12,090 bases of DNA, taken from CAYYWV01 sp964531525. Lineage in GTDB: Bacteria; Pseudomonadota; Alphaproteobacteria; JAAXGF01. How positions within the stretch are numbered: the stretch's first letter is position 1; the number at the start of each line of letters is the position of its first letter. The stretch is taken from assembly GCA_964531525.1 (NCBI GenBank), contig CAZHDF010000103.1, forward strand, positions 1-12,090, read 5' to 3'. Positions 1 through 6,399 of this stretch are shown here, one piece after another. The notes under the pieces are model-generated. The model searched no databases. It was given only the letters and a program-made list of their open reading frames with translations, and was not told where the DNA came from. Made by a program: the position numbers and the translations under genes.

Positions 1-420
1 GCCGTGCCGTTGACGCTTTATCTCTGCCATTGCACCGAGTGCCAGCGCCAGTCGTCGAGCGCCTTCGGCATGTCCATGTTGGTGGCGCGCGCGGCGCTCG
101 ACGTCGATTGGGCGCGGCTCGGCGTTTTCATTCGCGGCGCGGCGGCGCGCGGACGCGAGGTCCGCTGCCTGTTTTGCCCCGATTGCGGCACCCGCCTGTT
201 TCACGAACTCTTGCAAGAGAGCGAAGTGCTCAGCGTCAAGGCGGGCTCGCTCGACGAGACCCGCTGGCTGAGGCCCGTGGGCCATCTCTGGACGCGAAGC
301 GCCCAGCCCTGGGTGCCGATTCCGCCCGGTGATCTCGCCTATCCCGGCGAACCCGAAAGCTTCGACGCCCTTTATCGGCGCTGGGAAACGGTCGCCGCCG
401 AAATCTTCGCCGGGAATTGA
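1..420 (+). CDS. GFA-domain (glutathione-dependent formaldehyde-activating enzyme/CENP-V type) zinc protein, 5' end cut by window
   Basis: The reading frame is open from base 1 and encodes 139 residues before a TGA. The GTG at 4 would be a possible start, but the family normally begins 15-20 residues earlier with a Gly-x-Cys-x-Cys-Gly segment, so I read this as a 5'-truncated gene. Visible zinc ligands are the CHCTEC cluster (Cys9, Cys11, Cys14 counted from base 1) and a second group CLFCPDCG (Cys56, Cys59, Cys62), followed by the usual C-terminal part ending in DALYRRWE. GFA-family proteins are cytosolic; some bind S-hydroxymethylglutathione, but most members have no proven substrate, so function here is family level only. 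It converges on the repressor gene with a 37-base gap. It looks like host chromosome flanking the phage region, not a phage gene. Confidence 0.85.
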   Translation, partial: AVPLTLYLCHCTECQRQSSSAFGMSMLVARAALDVDWARLGVFIRGAAARGREVRCLFCPDCGTRLFHELLQESEVLSVKAGSLDETRWLRPVGHLWTRSAQPWVPIPPGDLAYPGEPESFDALYRRWETVAAEIFAGN

Positions 421-457
421 GGCGCGTCGACGTTGGAGGGGCCGCGCGCCGTGGCGA

Positions 458-1189
458 TCAGATCCGGCGGCCGACCCAGATCACCCGGCCCGCGACGTCG
501 ATGTCCTCGGGCTCGACGGGCGCGAGCGGCGGGTAGTTCTCGTTGTCGCAGGAAATCACGACGAGCCGCCGCGCGGGATCGATGCTCAACCGCTTGACGA
601 GCAGGAAATCGCCGAAGCGGATGATATAGACGCCGTCGCGCGTGGGCTTGCGCTGGGTCAGGTCGACCAGGATCGTGTCGCCGTCGGCGAGCGTCGGATA
701 CATCGAATCGCCGCGCACCGCGATCACCGCGAGCTGGTCGACGCTCGCCGAGGTGACGCTGCGCAGCCAGTCGCGGCGAAAGGCGAGGCGGCCGGTCTCG
801 TGCTCGACGTCGATCACGATCCCCTCGCCGGCGGCGGCCGAGACCTCGTAGGTCGGGACGAAGGCGAGCTCGTCTGCGAACGCCGCCGCCGCTTCGCCGT
901 CGCTCGGCGTTCGCGCCGCGCCGCCGCCGGCCTCGGGCAATCCTCCCGCGCTCGCCGCCGCGCCGGGACCGGTCCGCGCACCGGCGGCGGGATCGATCAG
1001 CTCGCCCACGGTGCAGCCGAGCGCGGCGGCCAGCTTCTGCACGGTGTCGTGGCGCGGGTGGCGCGACTTTCCGATCAGAATGTCGCGAACCGCGGTTTCG
1101 TTCAGCCCCGCCGCCCGGGCGAGCGACTTTTGGTTGAATTTCGCCGCCGCCATGCGGCGGATCAACTCCTCGACCAGCGGTGTCGTCAT
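458..1189 (-). CDS. Phage repressor, XRE-type HTH plus S24/LexA-like self-cleaving domain
   Basis: The protein is 243 residues. Residues about 5-60 form a helix-turn-helix: NQKSLARAAGLNETAVRDIL followed by a VQKLAAALGC helix, as in CI/XRE repressors. Residues about 66-105 are an Ala/Gly/Pro-rich linker. The C-terminal half is a peptidase S24 fold: a candidate Ala120-Gly121 cleavage bond (SAAAGEG), nucleophile Ser162 in VRGDSMYPTL, and general base Lys199 in FLLVKRL. The Ser-to-Lys spacing of 37 equals that of LexA. The start at 1189 is chosen because a GGGAGGGG Shine-Dalgarno lies just upstream and the HTH begins right after it; an in-frame start at 1222 is less likely. It should bind operators in the divergent region 1190-1337 as a dimer and be inactivated by RecA-stimulated autocleavage after DNA damage. 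No key residue is missing. Confidence 0.92.
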   Translation of the reverse strand: MTTPLVEELIRRMAAAKFNQKSLARAAGLNETAVRDILIGKSRHPRHDTVQKLAAALGCTVGELIDPAAGARTGPGAAASAGGLPEAGGGAARTPSDGEAAAAFADELAFVPTYEVSAAAGEGIVIDVEHETGRLAFRRDWLRSVTSASVDQLAVIAVRGDSMYPTLADGDTILVDLTQRKPTRDGVYIIRFGDFLLVKRLSIDPARRLVVISCDNENYPPLAPVEPEDIDVAGRVIWVGRRI

Positions 1190-1254
1190 CCACCCCTCCC
1201 GACTCGCGCGGCCCGGCGCCATCGGCGGCCGTTCACCGCCGAGACCGCGCCGTG

Positions 1255-1264
1255 TTCCTAGGAA
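1255..1264. promoter_or_regulatory. Palindrome TTCCTAGGAA, candidate repressor site
   Basis: A perfect 10-bp palindrome lies just inside the expected start of the leftward (repressor) transcript. It touches the candidate leftward -10 box at 1264-1269. Its position suits autoregulation of the repressor. Assignment as an operator is inference; a 10-bp palindrome is short. Confidence 0.35.
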
Positions 1265-1290
1265 TTATCCCATTGACATCCTCCTGTCCA
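1264..1290 (-). promoter_or_regulatory. Candidate promoter of the repressor gene
   Basis: On the minus strand TGGACA (1285-1290, 5 of 6 to TTGACA) is followed after 15 bp by GATAAT (1264-1269, 5 of 6 to TATAAT). The spacer is shorter than the usual 17. It would give a leader of about 65-70 bases before the repressor start at 1189. The -35 box lies inside the dyad at 1283-1294, which would allow control by the repressor. Confidence 0.4.
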
Positions 1291-1300
1291 CAGGTTTAGA
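1273..1300 (+). promoter_or_regulatory. Candidate rightward early promoter
   Basis: A perfect TTGACA lies at 1273-1278. About 16 bp downstream is TTTAGA (1295-1300), a poor -10 with 3 of 6 matches. The region is AT-rich compared with everything around it. The spacer holds the dyad CCTGTCCACAGG, and the LexA-type box starts about 13 bases after the -10, so a transcript from here would be sensitive to both a repressor and LexA. The -35 is convincing; the -10 is weak. Confidence 0.45.
1283..1294. promoter_or_regulatory. Dyad CCTGTCCACAGG, candidate operator shared by both promoters
   Basis: CCTGT (1283-1287) and ACAGG (1290-1294) are perfect inverted repeats around a 2-base centre. The dyad fills the spacer of the rightward candidate promoter and covers the -35 box of the leftward one. 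That is the expected position for a site through which the divergent S24 repressor would control both directions. No second copy was found nearby, which weakens the case. Confidence 0.45.
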
Positions 1301-1312
1301 GTTGAGGAAATA

Positions 1313-1327
1313 GAACATAACGGGAAC
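1313..1327. promoter_or_regulatory. LexA-type box, GAAC-N7-GAAC
   Basis: GAAC at 1313-1316 and GAAC at 1324-1327 are separated by exactly seven bases (ATAACGG). The two half-sites are direct repeats one helical turn apart. Known alphaproteobacterial LexA binds the direct repeat GTTC-N7-GTTC, which is the same site read on the other strand. The match extends to a repeated GAACAT in both halves. It sits just downstream of the candidate rightward -10 box and 10 bases before the ATG at 1338, a position where bound LexA would block initiation. The prophage's own repressor could be the binder instead. Confidence 0.6.
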
Positions 1328-1337
1328 ATTCGTTGAA

Positions 1338-1805
1338 ATGGATCGCCCTGTCAAGACTTTCGCGAAGCCCACAGGGGTCATGCCCGCGGCCGCCTTTCCG
1401 GGCGAGAAGCACGCGAGGCCACGCTTGCCGCCCCTGCCGCGCGAGGCTTGCATGATGGATGGACCGCGCAACGGCGCGCGCGGGGTGGGGAACGGCGGCG
1501 ATTATGACGCATTGGGAGATCGCGCGGTTCATGCCGTCGCGCCGTCGCGCGCTTTCATGCAGGAGAGCGTCGGGCCGAACGCACCCGCGCGAAACGAGCA
1601 TGGGGAAGCGGTCGCCTCCGGACGTCGAGGGAAATATCCTTTGGCCTACGCCGATCGCACCGCCGAGGCCAAGGCGCCGGTACCGGACGGAGAGATCATC
1701 GGGGGCGCGTGCGCGCGCAAGGCCGCCGCGGGTGGCCGAGTTCCGGACGAGCCTCGCGAAGACGGGACTTGCGCCGATCCCGGGCGCGGTGGCGACGGGG
1801 GCGGC
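1338..1805 (+). other. Segment of doubtful coding status ahead of the GcrA-like domain
   Basis: This 468-base stretch is open in the frame of the GcrA-like gene but shows no domain. By hand count about 76 percent of its third positions are G or C, against about 85 percent in the rest of that frame, and its first positions are just as GC-rich, so the codon-position signal does not pick a frame. A second plus-strand frame is also open (1459-1875). It could be an untranslated leader, a divergent N-terminal extension or a fast-evolving small gene. Confidence 0.5.
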
Positions 1806-2135
1806 GTGCTCCCGGCCGACCGACCGATCCGGCCGACGCCGTGCTGGCCTCTCCATGCGGTCGAGACGCTGGTGAGGCTTTGGCGCGCGGGGCACTCGAC
1901 CCCCGAAATCGCTACCCGCCTCGGCATGACCGCGCGCGCGATCGACAGCAAGCTGCGCAAGCTGCGCGTCGCCGGCATCGATCTTCCCCGGCGGCGGAGG
2001 GTCGCCGGTCGCCGGGTCGCCCGCGCGCAGCGGCGCTGCCTTTATTGCGGGCGTCTGTTCGCGAGCAGCCATGTCGGCAACCGGCTCTGCCCCACTTGCC
2101 TCGAGGAGGGACCGTTCACCAGCTCGGTTCTCTAA
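1338..2135 (+). CDS. GcrA-like DNA-binding protein with C-terminal zinc ribbon
   Basis: The longest form is 265 residues. The recognisable part is the end: residues about 170-212 (WPLHAVETLVRLWRAGHST, then EIATRLGMTARAIDSKLRKL) resemble the N-terminal helix-turn-helix of GcrA-family regulators, and residues 234-254 form a C-x2-C...C-x2-C zinc ribbon (CLYCG and CPTC). GcrA itself is a sigma70 cofactor of the alphaproteobacterial cell cycle; phage paralogues are common, but their targets are mostly unknown. The start is uncertain. ATG 1338 follows the LexA-type box but has no clear Shine-Dalgarno; ATG 1452 has GCGAGG at a good distance; GTG 1806 would place the GcrA motif near the N-terminus, as in the family. 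As the first rightward gene beside the repressor it may activate the operon, which is inference. Confidence 0.65.
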   Translation: MDRPVKTFAKPTGVMPAAAFPGEKHARPRLPPLPREACMMDGPRNGARGVGNGGDYDALGDRAVHAVAPSRAFMQESVGPNAPARNEHGEAVASGRRGKYPLAYADRTAEAKAPVPDGEIIGGACARKAAAGGRVPDEPREDGTCADPGRGGDGGGVLPADRPIRPTPCWPLHAVETLVRLWRAGHSTPEIATRLGMTARAIDSKLRKLRVAGIDLPRRRRVAGRRVARAQRRCLYCGRLFASSHVGNRLCPTCLEEGPFTSSVL

Positions 2136-2251
2136 GCCGCGGACCGCAAACCGTTTCCGCGCCGCGAGACCGTTGGTCCCGCCGCCCGCGCGTTCCGGCC
2201 CGAGAGGCGCGCGGCCTCGACACATCTTCCCCATCAAGACGGAGCCCCCGC

Positions 2252-2740
2252 ATGGATCGCCCCCGGATGACGCCCCGGACTCTCTCGCGAACTTCGCCTG
2301 AAACCAAGCGTTGGACGGCCGAATGCGTCGCGCGCCGCGTGGCCGAGGCGGTCGACACGCTCAAGCGCCTGCCGGTCCCCCATGTCCGCCGCCGCGCCAC
2401 CCTTTGGCCGGAATTCGTGCGCGACAGCCGCGAGGCCTATGGCTGGGAGACGGCGCGCCTGCGTCTCGCCCCCGCCGCGCCCGAGGCGATCACCCGCCTC
2501 GACGAGACGCTCGTTTGGCTGCGCTGGCTGCCCCGCCAAACCCAGCGAATCCTCTGGAGCCGGGCGAGCGGGCTGTCGTGGCGAAGGATCGCATATGCTG
2601 CGGGGAAATCTCCCAATACCTGTCGCGCGCGATACCTCGCCGCCCTTCATCAGATCGCCGTCCATCTCAACGAGGGGCGGCCGGAAGTCACGCTCGTGCT
2701 ATCCGTGAGGCGGAACACGAGCGACGATAAAAGCGATTGA
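2252..2740 (+). CDS. DUF6362-type phage protein with helix-turn-helix C-terminus
   Basis: The protein has 162 residues. ATG 2252 is preceded by GACGGAG with 7 bases of spacing. After a basic 20-residue head, residues 21-140 match the DUF6362 pattern: WTAECVARRVAEAVDTLKRLP, then LWPEFVRDSREAYG, then the ITRLDETLVWLRWLP segment, then a helix-turn-helix-like end (LSWRRIAYAAGKSPNTCRAR) and a final amphipathic helix ending in HLN. Members of this family are often found just upstream of terminase genes in alphaproteobacterial prophages. The HTH-like end, similar to sigma-factor or small-terminase recognition regions, suggests DNA binding, for instance late-operon control or packaging; no function is proven. 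The C-terminal tail of about 20 residues is polar and specific to this copy. A candidate promoter begins at its stop codon. Confidence 0.8.
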   Translation: MDRPRMTPRTLSRTSPETKRWTAECVARRVAEAVDTLKRLPVPHVRRRATLWPEFVRDSREAYGWETARLRLAPAAPEAITRLDETLVWLRWLPRQTQRILWSRASGLSWRRIAYAAGKSPNTCRARYLAALHQIAVHLNEGRPEVTLVLSVRRNTSDDKSD

Positions 2741-2775
2741 CCATTCTGCACGGTTGAGGGTAGGATATATCCTAC
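2737..2775 (+). promoter_or_regulatory. Candidate late promoter with 16-bp palindrome GTAGGATATATCCTAC
   Basis: TTGACC (2737-2742, 5 of 6) overlaps the stop of the DUF6362 gene and is followed after 18 bp by TAGGAT (2761-2766, 4 of 6). The -10 lies inside a perfect 16-bp palindrome (2760-2775). Such an AT-rich palindrome stands out in this GC-rich sequence. It is well placed to drive terminase and the structural genes and to be controlled by a dimeric protein, perhaps the GcrA-like or DUF6362-type protein or the repressor; the binder is unknown. Confidence 0.5.
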
Positions 2776-2855
2776 AGTCGGAAACGAGCCGACGCATCGC
2801 GAAATCCAGCCGCCGAGGCGTGTCGTCCTCTGGCGGCTTTTCACATTTGGATCAT

Positions 2856-2894
2856 GCCCGGATCGGGCGCGGACGGCCCTTGGCTTGGGCCGTC
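2856..2894. other. Two adjacent hairpins in the leader of the small terminase gene
   Basis: GCCCG/CGGGC (2856-2860 with 2864-2868, 3-base loop) is followed by GACGGCCC/GGGCCGTC (2872-2879 with 2887-2894, 7-base loop). They occupy the region between the palindromic promoter and the ATG at 2931, where cos or pac sites are often found in phages. No U tract follows, so they are not a typical terminator. Function is unknown. Confidence 0.4.
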
Positions 2895-2930
2895 GGGCGG
2901 TCGTCCCGCACGCTCGCGCGCTCGCGTGCG

Positions 2931-3494
2931 ATGGAGAGATTGGCGAAGGAACCACGATTGCCGCGACGGCGCCCGGAAAGTCCCGATTGGTCCGCGATCC
3001 GGGCGGCCCATGCGGCAGGCGTTTCGGTCGCGGCTCTCGCGCGATGCCACCGCCTTGCCCCGAGCACCATCTATCGCCGGGCGAAGCGCGAGGGCTGGCG
3101 GCGACGCGCCGATGACCGGAAGAGCGGCCCGGGCCAAGGCGCTTCCGACCAAGACGCCCCCGCACAAGACGGCCGCGAGACGCGGCCGGCGGAAAGCGCG
3201 TCGTCGGCGCGACGGCCGGTCTCGCCTGCCGGCGAGCTCGCGAAGCTCCGGGTGTTGGCGGCGCGATTGCGCGAGCGGCTCGAGGCGATGATCGAGGGCG
3301 GGCGGGAGAACGGTCTCGTCCTGGGGCCACGCGAATCGCCGGCGTCGCTGCTGCTCAAGCTCTGTCAGATCAGCGAGAAGATCATCGCCGTCGAGCGCCG
3401 CCTCGCCGGCCGGGACGCCGCGACCCCGGCCGAGCTGAACGACGAGGACCGCGCGATCCTCGCCCGCTTCAAGCGCCGCTACGGCGTCGATTGA
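2931..3494 (+). CDS. Probable terminase small subunit
   Basis: The protein has 187 residues. Residues 18-58 form a helix-turn-helix (DWSAIRAAHAAGVSVAALAR, then LAPSTIYRRAKREGW), as in small terminases that recognise the packaging site. Residues 60-100 are a polar linker. Residues 101-160 are predicted helical and heptad-like (KLRVLAARLRERLEAMIEGG, then LLLKLCQISEKIIAVERRL), suited to ring oligomerisation. The tail ELNDEDRAILARFKRRYG is typical of small terminases that contact the large subunit. ATG 2931 is chosen because the frame upstream runs through the promoter palindrome; its Shine-Dalgarno is poor, so the start is less sure than the function. The large terminase gene follows after 60 bases. 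Confidence 0.8.
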   Translation: MERLAKEPRLPRRRPESPDWSAIRAAHAAGVSVAALARCHRLAPSTIYRRAKREGWRRRADDRKSGPGQGASDQDAPAQDGRETRPAESASSARRPVSPAGELAKLRVLAARLRERLEAMIEGGRENGLVLGPRESPASLLLKLCQISEKIIAVERRLAGRDAATPAELNDEDRAILARFKRRYGVD

Positions 3495-3554
3495 GGCCAC
3501 CGCGCAAGGCGCTCGCGCGGGCGCCCGGCGAATCAAGACGAAAGCGAGGAGCCG

Positions 3555-5171
3555 ATGACTTCGAGCGAAAAACGACGCGACCTCGCCCGGGCGCGGAGGG
3601 AACCGCGCGGGAAGGGGGCGGACGCGGCGATCGAGACGCGGGCGCGGGCGCTGGCGCGCGCGACCGAGGCGTTCGCGGCGCCGCCGCCGGCCTGGCCGAG
3701 CGGGCGGTCCGAAGGGCGATCGCGCGCCGCCCGCGCCCCGGCCAGAAGCCCGGGTCGCGAGGACCTCGGGCGCGCCGTCGACGAGTGGCGTCTGTTCGAC
3801 GCCATCCTGCGCCAGGATCTCGCGAGCTTCACCGCCAAGGCCTTTCAGACGGTCGATCCCGGCACGCGCTACCGCGACAACTGGCATATCGGCCTGGTCG
3901 CCGAGCATCTCGCCGCCTGCGCCCGGGGCGAGATCACGCGGCTCGTCATCAACATGCCGCCCCGGCATTTGAAGTCGCTTTGCGTCTCGGTCGCCTGGCC
4001 GGCCTGGTTGCTCGGCCACGACCCGGGAAAGCGGATCATGGCGGCGAGCTACAGCCGGGCGCTCGCCGTCAAGCACGCGCTCGACTGCCGGCTGATCCTC
4101 GGCGCGCCGTGGTATCGGCGAATCTTTCCGGGCGTCGCGCTGGCCGCGGACCAGAACGAGAAGCACAAGATCCAGACCACCGCGCGCGGCCACCGCATCG
4201 CGACCTCGGTCGGCGGCACCGCGACCGGCGAGGGCGCCGACGTGTTGATCGTCGACGACCCCCACAACCCGCGCCAGGCGATGAGCGAGACGCTGCGCGA
4301 AAAGGCGCTCGACTGGTTCGACCAGACCTTCTCGACCCGGCTCGACGACAAGCGCCGGGGGGTGATCGTGGTCGTCATGCAGCGCCTGCACGAGCGCGAC
4401 CTCACGGGGCATCTGCTCGCCAGGGGCGGTTGGGAGCATCTTTGCCTGCCGGCGGTCGCCGAGCGGCGAACGGTCATCGCCTTCGGCCAAGGCCGCGTCC
4501 TGCGCCGCGTGGGCGATCTTCTCCATCCGGCGCGCGAGGGGCCGGACGAGATCGAACGCGCGCGCCGCGACCTCGGCGCCTACGGCTTCGCCGCGCAATA
4601 CCAGCAAAGGCCCGCGCCGGTGGGCGGCGGCCTGGTCAAGCTCGCCTGGTTTCGCCGCTACCGCGCGGCACCCGCCCGGCCCTTGCGGATCGTTCAGTCC
4701 TGGGACACGGCGCACAAGGCCGCGGCGCTCAACGACCCGAGCGTCTGCGGCACCTGGGCCGAGACCGAGGCGGGCTACTACCTGCTCGACGTGATGCGCG
4801 CGCGGCTCGCCTACCCCGACCTTCGGCGCGCGGCCGCGAGCTTGGCCCGGAAGTGGGGGGCGGACGCGATCCTCATCGAGGACAAGGCGAGCGGACAGTC
4901 GCTCATCCAGGACCTGCGCGCCGGCACGCGGCTGCCGGTGATCGCGGTCACCCCCGAGGCCGACAAGCTCACCCGCATGAGCACGGCGAGCCCGACCATC
5001 GAGGCCGGGCGCGTGTTCCTGCCCGAGAGTGCGCCCTGGCTCAACGACTACGAGATGGAGATGATGCATTTTCCGAACGTCGCCCACGACGATCAGGTCG
5101 ACATGACCAGCCAGTTCCTGCGCTGGGTCGCGACGCGCGACCGTCCGGCCCCCCGCCTGAGGAGCCTTTGA
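3555..5171 (+). CDS. Terminase large subunit (packaging ATPase and nuclease)
   Basis: The 538-residue protein starts at ATG 3555 with GAGGAG three bases upstream. Residues 1-70 are an Arg/Ala-rich, probably disordered extension. The ATPase has a variant Walker A (PPRHLKS, 135-141), Walker B LIVDD (231-235) and a likely coupling segment VVVMQRLHERDLTG (271-284). The C-terminal RNase H-like nuclease shows acidic metal ligands in QSWDTAHK (Asp384), ILIEDKASG (Glu442, Asp443) and HDDQVD (Asp512, Asp513, Asp516), so the nuclease looks intact. It cuts concatemeric DNA and drives it through the portal into the empty prohead. The portal ATG lies one base after the stop, so the two genes are one transcription unit. 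The fold agrees with the gp17-like terminases of lambdoid and GTA systems. Confidence 0.96.
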   Translation: MTSSEKRRDLARARREPRGKGADAAIETRARALARATEAFAAPPPAWPSGRSEGRSRAARAPARSPGREDLGRAVDEWRLFDAILRQDLASFTAKAFQTVDPGTRYRDNWHIGLVAEHLAACARGEITRLVINMPPRHLKSLCVSVAWPAWLLGHDPGKRIMAASYSRALAVKHALDCRLILGAPWYRRIFPGVALAADQNEKHKIQTTARGHRIATSVGGTATGEGADVLIVDDPHNPRQAMSETLREKALDWFDQTFSTRLDDKRRGVIVVVMQRLHERDLTGHLLARGGWEHLCLPAVAERRTVIAFGQGRVLRRVGDLLHPAREGPDEIERARRDLGAYGFAAQYQQRPAPVGGGLVKLAWFRRYRAAPARPLRIVQSWDTAHKAAALNDPSVCGTWAETEAGYYLLDVMRARLAYPDLRRAAASLARKWGADAILIEDKASGQSLIQDLRAGTRLPVIAVTPEADKLTRMSTASPTIEAGRVFLPESAPWLNDYEMEMMHFPNVAHDDQVDMTSQFLRWVATRDRPAPRLRSL

Positions 5172-5172
5172 G

Positions 5173-6399
5173 ATGCGCTGGCGGGCCGCGTTGGGCGCGG
5201 TCTTCGGACGGGCGGAGAAGGCCTCGGCGGCGCGCCGGCTGATCGCGGTCGGCGACGCCGGGCGGCCGGTCTGGTCGCGCCGCCGCTTCGACGCCTTTGC
5301 CGAGGAGGGCTTCCGCAAGAACGTCATCGCGTTTCGCGCCGTCGGCGAGGTCGCGCAGGGCGCGGCCAGCGTACCCTGGCGCTTGTTCCGGCGCGCGGGC
5401 GCCCGCCGCGTGGCGGTCGAGGCGCATCCGCTCGCCGCCCTTCTCGCCCGGCCCAATCCGCTTCAGGCCGGGCCGGCGCTTCTCGAGGCGGTCTACGGCT
5501 ACCGGCTGATCGCGGGCAATGCCTTCGTCGAGGCGGTCGCGCCCGAGGGCCGCCCGCCGGTCGAGCTCTATGCGCTCCGCCCCGACCGCATGCGGGTGAT
5601 CCCGGGGCCCGGCGGCCTGCCCGCGGCGTATCGCTATTCGGTCGCCGGGCGGAGCCGCGACTTCCCGGTCGATCCGGTCACCGGGCGCGCGGCGATCCTG
5701 CATATCCGGGCGTTTCACCCGCTCGACGACTGGTACGGCATGAGCCCCGCCGAGGCCGCCGCCTTCGCCATCGACCAGCACAACGAGGCCGGGGCCTGGA
5801 ACCAAGCGCTGCTTCAGAACGGCGCGCGGCCCTCGGGCGCGCTGATGGTCGAGAGCGGCGAGGGCGCGGGCCTCAGCGACGAGCAGTTCGAGCGGCTGAA
5901 GGCGCAGATCGACGCGCTCTACGCAGGGGCGCGCAACGCCGGCCGCCCGGTGCTGCTCGAAGGCGGGCTCACCTGGCAGGAGATGAGCCTGAGCCCCAAG
6001 GACATGGACTTCATCAACGCCAAGCATACCGCCGCGCGCGACATCGCGCTCGCCTTCGGCGTGCCGCCGCAGCTTCTCGGCATTCCCGGCGACAACACCT
6101 ACGCCAACATGCGCGAGGCGCGGCTGGCGCTGTGGGAGGAAACGATCGTCCCGCTGGTGCGCCAGGTGACGGCCGAATTCAACTGCTGGCTCGCGCCGCG
6201 CTTCGACGGCGAGATCACGCTCGCGCCCGATTTCGACGCGGTGCCGGCGCTGTCGCTGCGCCGCGAGCGGCTGTGGAACGGGCTCGCCCGCGCCGACTTC
6301 CTGACCGTCAACGAAAAGCGCGCCGCCGCCGGCTACGGCGCGGTCCCGGGCGGCGACCGCCTGGGCGCGGCGCCGACCACGGCCAAGGAGGGCGCGTGA
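5173..6399 (+). CDS. HK97-family portal protein
   Basis: The 408-residue protein starts at ATG 5173, with GAGGAG eight bases upstream inside the end of the terminase gene. Family features in order: RKNVIAFRAVGEVAQGAASVP (residues 48-68), HPLAALLARPNP (85-96), a GNAFVE strand (115-120), GMSPAEAAAFAIDQHNEAG (189-207) with NGARPSGAL downstream, SLSPKDMDFINAKHTAARDI (272-291), and GVPPQLLGIPGDNTYANMREA (296-316) followed by an aromatic-rich clip/stem helix. Length fits the HK97 gp3 and GTA portal class. Twelve copies form the channel at one capsid vertex for DNA entry and tail attachment. The stop codon shares one base with the next start (TGATG), which suggests translational coupling. Confidence 0.96.
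   Translation: MRWRAALGAVFGRAEKASAARRLIAVGDAGRPVWSRRRFDAFAEEGFRKNVIAFRAVGEVAQGAASVPWRLFRRAGARRVAVEAHPLAALLARPNPLQAGPALLEAVYGYRLIAGNAFVEAVAPEGRPPVELYALRPDRMRVIPGPGGLPAAYRYSVAGRSRDFPVDPVTGRAAILHIRAFHPLDDWYGMSPAEAAAFAIDQHNEAGAWNQALLQNGARPSGALMVESGEGAGLSDEQFERLKAQIDALYAGARNAGRPVLLEGGLTWQEMSLSPKDMDFINAKHTAARDIALAFGVPPQLLGIPGDNTYANMREARLALWEETIVPLVRQVTAEFNCWLAPRFDGEITLAPDFDAVPALSLRRERLWNGLARADFLTVNEKRAAAGYGAVPGGDRLGAAPTTAKEGA

Noticed and set aside
421..450. GGCGCG/CGCGCC inverted repeat between the GFA gene and the repressor as a bidirectional terminator
   Set aside because: Only a 6-bp stem with an 18-base loop and no U tract on either strand; too weak to call in such GC-rich sequence.
329..1261. 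Plus-strand frame of 310 codons over the repressor
   Set aside because: Antisense to a repressor with intact HTH, Ser and Lys active-site residues; its own translation has no domain.
1459..1875. Alternative plus-strand frame of 138 codons overlapping the GcrA-like gene
   Set aside because: No recognisable domain, and it runs into the clearly coding GcrA-like part in another frame. Not fully excluded, because the codon-position signal at 1338-1805 is ambiguous.
2841..5456. Minus-strand open frame of 871 codons across the terminase genes
   Set aside because: It lies antisense to the terminase genes, which have clear catalytic motifs, and its translation is Arg/Ala/Gly-rich with no domain. Long antisense frames are expected in DNA this GC-rich.
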